A stretch of DNA of 35,018 nucleotides from a virus. The notes under the pieces are model-generated. The model ran no database searches and was not told the origin of the DNA. It saw only the letters and a list, made by a program, of their open reading frames with translations. The position numbers were made by a program, and so were the translations under genes. This document shows, in pieces, positions 29,491 through 35,018 of the stretch; positions within the stretch are counted from its first letter, which is position 1; every line of letters begins with the position of its first letter. The DNA lies in IMG/VR virus record IMGVR_UViG_3300005471_000038, positions 1-35,018 of that record. One strand, 5' to 3'.

Positions 29491-30306
29491 ATGGTAGCGA
29501 CTGGCGAACAACTCAACTTTCTTTATCGCTTCGAAACGCCATCGGGCGCGTTCACTTATTCTGACGTGGCAGAAAACCAAGATTACAACGGAGAAACCTA
29601 TCGCTACATTCAGATCGAACACACCAGCCCAACGTATTCCGAGGAAGCCGAAGACGCGGAGATTGACATAACAATTCACGAGAATAACGAAGTCGCGACT
29701 CTGTTTGTGCTGGGCCCGCCGCCTTACCCGATCAAGATCACGATTTACGAGTTCGATCGTGAGTCGGAAGCAGCGACTATCAACTACAAGGGCTGGGTAG
29801 TGCGACCGTCATTTGATCTCTCCAGTTCGACAGTCTCATTCCACTGCAAGACGGTTTGGCTTTTCTTCGAACGTGAATCGATAAGCGATTCCCTGTCGGC
29901 ACTTTCCAGGTATTCGGTTTTCGATCCACGTTCAGGTGTCGACATGGAAAGTTACCGCGTTGGCATTACGATCACCTCGCTGAACGATCAGCGCGACGTG
30001 CTTATCGTTTCGGGTATCACAGAACTTGATGATTGGTTTGCGGGCGGAATGATCGTCGCGCCAGATGGCGACAAGAGAACCATCATCGAGCACAAAACGA
30101 TCTCGGGAAATAAAACCCTTACTTTGAGCGCGGCCTTTCCGCGTTTCACCTTAGACGCGGGATTTTCTGCCGATATTTATCCGGGCGACGATCTCACCTA
30201 TGAGACGTGGGCGAACAAATACCAAGCCGACACAAACAACGGTGAAAATCACGGCGGCTGGCAATACACCCCGAACGTCGATCCGGCCGTGCGGGGTGTC
30301 ATCTGA
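29491..30306 (+). CDS. DUF2163 / BR0599-like tail hub protein lacking C-terminal Cys
   Basis: A 271-residue protein. The beta core (LNFLYRFETPSGAFTYSDVA, YIQIEHTSPTYSEEAEDAEI, IYEFDRESEAATINYKGWV) matches the DUF2163 / lambda gpL group that forms the distal tail ring. The C-terminal part ends NHGGWQYTPNVDP, equivalent to NFGGFPYIPG-DP in BR0599 domains. In that family, cysteines just before this motif coordinate an Fe-S cluster; here the positions read DLTYETWANKY with no Cys. It overlaps the next gene (TGATG). Confidence 0.7.
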   Translation: MVATGEQLNFLYRFETPSGAFTYSDVAENQDYNGETYRYIQIEHTSPTYSEEAEDAEIDITIHENNEVATLFVLGPPPYPIKITIYEFDRESEAATINYKGWVVRPSFDLSSSTVSFHCKTVWLFFERESISDSLSALSRYSVFDPRSGVDMESYRVGITITSLNDQRDVLIVSGITELDDWFAGGMIVAPDGDKRTIIEHKTISGNKTLTLSAAFPRFTLDAGFSADIYPGDDLTYETWANKYQADTNNGENHGGWQYTPNVDPAVRGVI

Positions 30307-32225
30307 TGTTTGTTCAACTCGCATTGTTGGCGGCGCAAATGTGGTTGGGCGAACTGACTCGCACGCGGCCAAAGAAAACGACTTTCGAAGAGTTTGTCCA
30401 GAATAACGCCCCCAACGAAGCGCGACCAATTCCTTACCTCGCCGGCACTGAAGAAATCACCCCGCAGAGAATCTGGTTTGGAGACTACAAGCAAAGAGCG
30501 GTCGAGAGAGACTCGCGCTGGACAGATTATCTATGGGCGGGCCTGTCCGCGGCCATCCTGGACACCATTACCGTCGCTTACCGTTCGTACATCGGTGAAG
30601 TGTTTCTGCTTTGCTACGGACCGGATACTCACATCGATCAAATCTTTATCCGGGATCGGATTATGTACAACGGGAATGGCGCCGACAACGCCGGCGGCGG
30701 GTTCCTGCTTGACGATCCGCAGGCATGGGGCGGTGACCAGCCTCCAGGTGAAGGCGGAGAATACTGCTGGATTGATGTCACTCGAGGAAATTACACGGAT
30801 CACGCAAACGCATATCTCCAGTCTTTGTTAGTAACAGCGCCGAACAAATTGCAATCACTGCACGGAATTTCGTGTCTCGTGAAACGCGGCTTCTCTGGCT
30901 TTACGGAATCCGGCTACTTCGACGCAGGCGGAGTTGGACACCAACCCGCGTTGAAAGAGTGGAAGGTAGTTGGTCGACGTCAGCCGAATAATCTACTCAC
31001 CGGCTTTCACAAGATCGGCAAAAACGCCAATCCAATGGAGGTCTACTACGAACATACCACGTCACAGGATTACGGAGCTCGCTGTCCGATTGAAGAAATA
31101 AACATATCGTCATGGCAAGCGGTCGCGGTTCAGTTGGCGGAGGAAGAGTTAGGGTGGTCCGGCAAGATTGAAAACGCTACATCACCCCGTGAAGTGTGCC
31201 GAAACATCGAGGAACAGTGCGATCTTATTGTAGATCCGTCGCCGTCGCTCGGACTCACCGCGAGACTGATTCGACGCGACTACTCTTTCGGTTCACTGCC
31301 GATCCTCAGTCGTGACGTGATCGCAAAAGAGGCGCGAGTCGTCTATCTACCCGGCACTTACGAGGACACGATTAATAAAGTAAGTGTCACTTTCGGAGAT
31401 CAAAACAATAACTTCAAACAACGGCCGGCGGTCTACATCGATCCAGCAAATCAGGTTATCCAGGGCGGGCGCATCGTACCGCGAACAAATGAATACGTCG
31501 GAGTAGCCGACTCGACGTTGGGAAACATGCTCGCGACTCGCGACGGCCGGGCGCTCGCTGTCCCGCGCGGCCCGATGCAAGTACCTGTCCTTCCGTCCTT
31601 CGGCCGGCTTCGCTATCGAGGCGAAGTGATAAGGTTTGAATGGACCAACCCGACATTCTCACTCGTGATGCGAGTGCAGAAAGTCCGCAAGCCTTCCTCT
31701 CACGTTCCCACTTATGCGCTCGATCTGATCGAAGATCAGTTCGCGACCGGAGCCCGCACCTTTGGAGAGCCAGGCGCGACGTCACACGGAGATCCGGGCG
31801 AAGCTTTGAACACGGCGCCACCAAGTGCGAGCTGGAATAGCGCGGAGTTTTTACCAGACGGACTAACCCTCACCGCGCTGGAATTGAACGGTGGCTCGGT
31901 GGGCATGTTCATCACGGGCGGAATAGTCTTCGGTTCATATGGGCCGGGAGGTCAGTACGCGAGAATTTACGTTACTGAACCGGGAGGATCGCAAACTCTC
32001 TCTCCGATCAGACTGGCGCCAGATGCGAATAACAAAGCGGAGTTTCAGTGGCCAGCCTTAACAGTTGGCGAATATGAGTTTTGTATCGAAACGTATTCAC
32101 TGCGTAGTGTTACGAACGCGGTGAAAGTCTGCGCATCGATCATTGTTACTGAAATCGATCTCCGGCTACTTGAAGACGGCACAACCCGACTGCTTGAGGA
32201 TGGAACCGCGAGAATAACGGAGTAG
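30306..32225 (+). CDS. Tail tip / central hub protein (J-like)
   Basis: A 639-residue protein. The opening RPKKTTFEEFVQNNAPNEAR and the AILDTITVAYRSYIGEVFLL segment set up a hub domain. Residues about 270-450 (IEEINISSWQAVAVQLAEEE, then REVCRNIEEQCDLIVDPSPS, then SVTFGDQNNNFKQRP) match the putative tail protein domain of J-type hubs, with FGD-N-FK as its turn. An Ig-like beta domain lies near the end, followed by a tandem RLLEDGT repeat. It connects tail tube to receptor-binding parts. A preceding NlpC/P60 peptidase gene, usual in lambda and GTA, is absent. Confidence 0.75.
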   Translation: MFVQLALLAAQMWLGELTRTRPKKTTFEEFVQNNAPNEARPIPYLAGTEEITPQRIWFGDYKQRAVERDSRWTDYLWAGLSAAILDTITVAYRSYIGEVFLLCYGPDTHIDQIFIRDRIMYNGNGADNAGGGFLLDDPQAWGGDQPPGEGGEYCWIDVTRGNYTDHANAYLQSLLVTAPNKLQSLHGISCLVKRGFSGFTESGYFDAGGVGHQPALKEWKVVGRRQPNNLLTGFHKIGKNANPMEVYYEHTTSQDYGARCPIEEINISSWQAVAVQLAEEELGWSGKIENATSPREVCRNIEEQCDLIVDPSPSLGLTARLIRRDYSFGSLPILSRDVIAKEARVVYLPGTYEDTINKVSVTFGDQNNNFKQRPAVYIDPANQVIQGGRIVPRTNEYVGVADSTLGNMLATRDGRALAVPRGPMQVPVLPSFGRLRYRGEVIRFEWTNPTFSLVMRVQKVRKPSSHVPTYALDLIEDQFATGARTFGEPGATSHGDPGEALNTAPPSASWNSAEFLPDGLTLTALELNGGSVGMFITGGIVFGSYGPGGQYARIYVTEPGGSQTLSPIRLAPDANNKAEFQWPALTVGEYEFCIETYSLRSVTNAVKVCASIIVTEIDLRLLEDGTTRLLEDGTARITE

Positions 32226-32227
32226 CG

Positions 32228-34177
32228 ATGGCAGCTTTTCAGGAAACGGTTGATAGTCTTACGCCCACTGAATGGTGGCGCTTAGATGCGCTTTCGGGGT
32301 CCGTTATGGCCAGCAGCGCGACGGGCGGCACTGACGGGACGCACTTTCCGGAAGCGGAGTTCGGACGCCCGTCGCCAGTCGAAACAGATCCGTCATCTTG
32401 GGCCATGGGCAAAGGGGTCGGAATCGCCACGGCTCCAGCTCCTGCAATGAACTGGTCCTATGGAGGCTTTCTCTTCACAAATCCCGCTGCAGATGCGTTT
32501 TTGCTCTGTCGCAGTGGTCAGCTTGGGTTGGGCGGCGGGAATTTCATTGTGTGGGATGCCGGGCAAGGCAGAATTCGCGGACACGCTGCCAATGGCGCTA
32601 CGTCTATTGAGTTAAGTTTCTTCGCAGAGCCTGCAACGTGGTATTGGGTAATGCTGTCACGAAACGGCACCGTCGTAAATTTCTATATTAACGAGTTGCT
32701 TGCCGATCAAGACGTGGCCTTCGACTCTGGCGCAATGGCCGGTGGCTGGGTTAATGGTGGTCAGTTTATTCCTGATGGTACGTGGAAGGTCGGGTGCGGG
32801 GGAGATACAGGTAATTTCGCCAATGGTGGAGACGGCATAGATGAGCCGATGGTGTTTGATTATCCACTTAACTTGGCGCAATCGACTCTTATTTATGAGA
32901 GCGCGATCAACGCGATTCTCCTAAACGCTGCCAGTAACGTTATCCCCACAGCGATCGCAGATGGGGCCGACGAGCCGGATCCCATTCAGTTTCCTTTTCG
33001 TCATAATTGGGCAGACGATTTGATCGAAAGGATCTCATTCAAAACCGACATATCTCAAGCAATTAGCGGTCCCGAAGAGGCAAAACAAGCTAGACCGAAA
33101 CCCCGTCGGGAAATCGAACTTAACCAAATGCTCCGCGATAACTCAGAGCGCCGTGCGTTGCGCGCGAAACTTTGGGCTAATCAACACGTCAAATGGTTCA
33201 TTCCAATCCTTGAGGATCGTGAAATCATCGCGTCACTCTCAAGTGGCGCAACCAGCATCCCGGTGACCACGGCTTGCAAAGATTATGAGGTCGGCGGATT
33301 CGTCCAGATCCGTCAGCTAAATAATGCCGGGCAGATAACCAAATCCGAAACTATTGAGATTCTAAGCTTCGACGGTAATTCGGTCGAGCCGTTGACACCT
33401 ACTGAGAACGATTACGCGGGTCACGCGGAGGTTTGTCCGGCGCGCCGCGGCTACATCAACGTATCTTCACCACGCGGGCAGACTGCGGAAGTCGAAGATC
33501 TTGTTATTACAGCTCGGCTGCTTGCCGAAGACGAAAAGACTACGCCGAACCGAATCACAGCATTCACCCCGGCTGAAATCTATAAAGACTATGAAGTTTT
33601 CAAGGAGTCAACGTGGCAGCCAAATGACTGGAGCGAGCAACGGGAATATGACATCGAGCGAGATGTGGTCGAAGCAGATTCTGAGTCAGGAGTATTTGGT
33701 CTCGAGTCCGATACGCCTGGCGCACAAGAATCATTTAGTTACCGGATCTGGATTAAAGGCCGAGAGTTGAACGCGTCATTCCTCGGCTGGTATTACGAAC
33801 GTGCGGGTGCATTCAAATATCTGTGGGTACCGTCAATGCAGCGAGATTTTGAGCCGGTCTCGATTAGCACAAACCACGTTACGGTTGTCGATCACGCTTA
33901 CTCCGAGAACTACGTACTGGCGGACGCGAGACGTTATATCGTGTTTGTCTATAACAACGCTTCTATGGTCTACCGCAAAGTAACAGGGTTTCAGATCAGC
34001 GGCGCAAATGAAGTTCTCACTCTCGACGCAAACGCCCCAACGTTAACTAATTTGCGCTCACTGTCTTTGTTGAAGTTCTGCAGGCTGGATGCTGACACGC
34101 TTGAGATTGCAAAACGAACCGATGATCTATGGGTTTATCAATGGAGGTTCAGGGAGTTACTTGAATCACCGGATTAA
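32228..34177 (+). CDS. LamG-containing tail adhesin
   Basis: A 649-residue protein. Residues about 10-235 look like a LamG / concanavalin-type jelly roll: LTPTEWWRLDALSGSVMASS, GGFLFTNPAADAFLLCRSGQ, WYWVMLSRNGTVVNFYINE and GIDEPMVFDYPLNLAQSTLI. This fold binds sugars. The second part (about 260-650) has FPFRHNWADDLIERISFKTD, DRAL-like helices (NSERRALRAKLWANQHVKWF) and tail-protein strands (WKVGCG, GYINVSSPRGQTAEVEDLVI). Such tail proteins occur in several siphoviruses. A surface-glycan receptor role is inferred. Confidence 0.65.
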   Translation: MAAFQETVDSLTPTEWWRLDALSGSVMASSATGGTDGTHFPEAEFGRPSPVETDPSSWAMGKGVGIATAPAPAMNWSYGGFLFTNPAADAFLLCRSGQLGLGGGNFIVWDAGQGRIRGHAANGATSIELSFFAEPATWYWVMLSRNGTVVNFYINELLADQDVAFDSGAMAGGWVNGGQFIPDGTWKVGCGGDTGNFANGGDGIDEPMVFDYPLNLAQSTLIYESAINAILLNAASNVIPTAIADGADEPDPIQFPFRHNWADDLIERISFKTDISQAISGPEEAKQARPKPRREIELNQMLRDNSERRALRAKLWANQHVKWFIPILEDREIIASLSSGATSIPVTTACKDYEVGGFVQIRQLNNAGQITKSETIEILSFDGNSVEPLTPTENDYAGHAEVCPARRGYINVSSPRGQTAEVEDLVITARLLAEDEKTTPNRITAFTPAEIYKDYEVFKESTWQPNDWSEQREYDIERDVVEADSESGVFGLESDTPGAQESFSYRIWIKGRELNASFLGWYYERAGAFKYLWVPSMQRDFEPVSISTNHVTVVDHAYSENYVLADARRYIVFVYNNASMVYRKVTGFQISGANEVLTLDANAPTLTNLRSLSLLKFCRLDADTLEIAKRTDDLWVYQWRFRELLESPD

Positions 34178-34192
34178 AACTGAGGAACCAAT

Positions 34193-34600
34193 ATGGCAAG
34201 CAAGATTTCAGGACTATCAGAGCTAACAACGCCAGCCAACGACGATCAGATTGAGATCGTTGACAAGAGCGATACGTCCATTTCCCCAACCGGCCGAAAT
34301 AAATGGATCAGCAAGCCCAATCTTATACGCCTCACGGTCGCCATAAAAACCACAGACTACACAACGACGGATGATGACGATGTTCTATTCCTGAATGCGG
34401 CTACCGACAAAACGCTCTCACTAATCGCGGGCGCATCGCGCGGAGTAGGTCGCCCCTACTACGTTAAAAATATTAACTCGGGCGTGTGGGCCATCGATCC
34501 GAACGGGGCTGAAACAATCGACGGTGCCGCAACCCTGAACCTGGCCGAACGCGATAAGGCCATAATTCACTGGACCGGCACAGCATGGGAGACTTTCTAA
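34193..34600 (+). CDS. Tail fibre-like protein
   Basis: A 135-residue protein with GAGGAA before ATG 34193. The opening KISGLSELTTPANDDQIEIV is a common start of phage fibre and spike proteins, where a short helix or strand anchors to the tail. The rest is a beta repeat unit (AIKTTDYTTTDDDDVLFLNA, then KTLSLIAGASRGVGRPYYVK, VWAIDPNGAETIDGAATLNL, IIHWTGTAWETF) also seen in the next gene. The stop overlaps the next ATG (TAATG), so the two proteins are probably made together. Confidence 0.75.
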   Translation: MASKISGLSELTTPANDDQIEIVDKSDTSISPTGRNKWISKPNLIRLTVAIKTTDYTTTDDDDVLFLNAATDKTLSLIAGASRGVGRPYYVKNINSGVWAIDPNGAETIDGAATLNLAERDKAIIHWTGTAWETF

Positions 34601-35018
34601 TGAAACGATTTCTTGTACTTCTAATTCTCTGCGTTACTCTTTGCGCATTTCCATGCGCATCAATCGGGCAGATCCAAAAGACTGCCGACATAGGCACGGT
34701 CAATTCTCAAACCGGCACAAGCTATACGCTTGTATTTTCCGATCGTGGCAAGCTCGTCACGTTCAGCAACGCGTCCTCCATAGCAGTCACGCTGCCACAA
34801 GCCACGGCCGGCGGAAACTTCCGATCGGGCTGGACCACGTTTGCCTATAATCTCGGGGCGGGCACGGTAACGATCACGCCGACAACCTCAACGATCAACG
34901 GCGCGGCATCGATCACACTCGCAACCGGTGAGGGTGCAACGATCTTCAGCAACGGCACCAACTATCTTGCGCTCAGAACAAGTGTAGCGGTGGGCGGCGG
35001 GGGCGGCATCGGAACGGT
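34600..35018 (+). CDS. Signal-peptide fibre-like protein, 3' end outside window
   Basis: Open to the right edge, with 139 complete codons in the window. The N-terminus MKRFLVLLILCVTLCAFPC is a clear signal peptide (basic start, hydrophobic core); cleavage probably falls near ASIGQ. The mature part carries a typical fibre beta unit: TSYTLVFSDRGKLVTFSNAS, then TLPQATAGGNF, then GAGTVTITPTTSTINGAAS and IFSNGTNYLAL, followed by a Gly-rich linker at the edge. A secretory signal on a virion fibre is unusual. It could be a fibre with an odd N-terminus or a secreted or envelope protein with the same fold. Confidence 0.75.
   Translation, partial: MKRFLVLLILCVTLCAFPCASIGQIQKTADIGTVNSQTGTSYTLVFSDRGKLVTFSNASSIAVTLPQATAGGNFRSGWTTFAYNLGAGTVTITPTTSTINGAASITLATGEGATIFSNGTNYLALRTSVAVGGGGGIGT

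Noticed and set aside
1-35018. CRISPR arrays, insertion sequences, rRNA
   Set aside because: No regularly spaced repeats, transposase motifs or rRNA signatures were seen.

Overview
The window is almost entirely one temperate siphovirus genome, or a prophage carrying it. The head and tail genes run in lambda-like order. Every gene I can support is on the + strand, and genes are packed with ATGA, TAATG and TGATG stop-start overlaps. The host cannot be named from the sequence. Moderate GC, Shine-Dalgarno (SD) sites of the AGGAG type, frequent GTG and TTG starts, and a tRNA-Met fragment with encoded CCA fit a Gram-negative bacterium of intermediate GC, and nothing points to a specific phylum. No essential host gene is present.

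Layout. (1) 1-2435: the 3' part of a DUF3465 gene, a 485-base AT-rich gap with inverted and direct repeats, an excisionase-like helix-turn-helix gene, a complete tyrosine integrase, and a 47-bp copy of the 3' half of tRNA-Met(CAU) that is the attachment core. (2) 2436-7900: an early DNA-processing operon. It holds a small conserved protein, a HerA/DUF87-type ATPase with two C-terminal winged-helix repeats, a Zn-binding protein, a two-domain DnaN-like sliding clamp, a RuvC-like resolvase, another Zn protein, a probably inactive PD-(D/E)XK-like protein and an HTH regulator. (3) 7901-8201: a possible 29-codon micro-ORF and the only convincing intrinsic terminator. (4) 8202-11618: proteins directed to the envelope (signal peptides, membrane helices, coiled coil), and a Zn-ribbon/HTH protein resembling phage sigma-like regulators. 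(5) 11661-22699: terminase pair, DUF935-like portal, S49 protease with a nested scaffold, decoration protein, Com-like protein, major capsid protein, connector and completion proteins. (6) 22714-35018: tail tube, G/GT frameshifted chaperones, a second Com-like protein, a 1381-residue tape measure, tail-tip proteins, a LamG-containing adhesin, and fibre-like proteins running off the right edge.

The most interesting structure is a pair of Mu Com-like zinc-ribbon genes, each directly upstream of a key structural gene (major capsid, tape measure). In each case an RNA hairpin can cover the start codon or SD of the downstream gene. Mu Com activates translation of mom by opening such a hairpin, but no mom gene is seen here, so a Com-type translational switch for virion proteins is a testable hypothesis. 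Other notable points are a U8 frameshift site, a nested scaffold start with a strong SD, a sliding clamp with no polymerase beside it, a BR0599-like tail protein lacking the expected Fe-S cysteines, and a fibre-like protein that begins with a signal peptide.

The attachment core lies between the integrase and the rest of the phage. This fits a circular or free phage genome (attP), or tandem elements in one tRNA gene, rather than a single simple prophage end.
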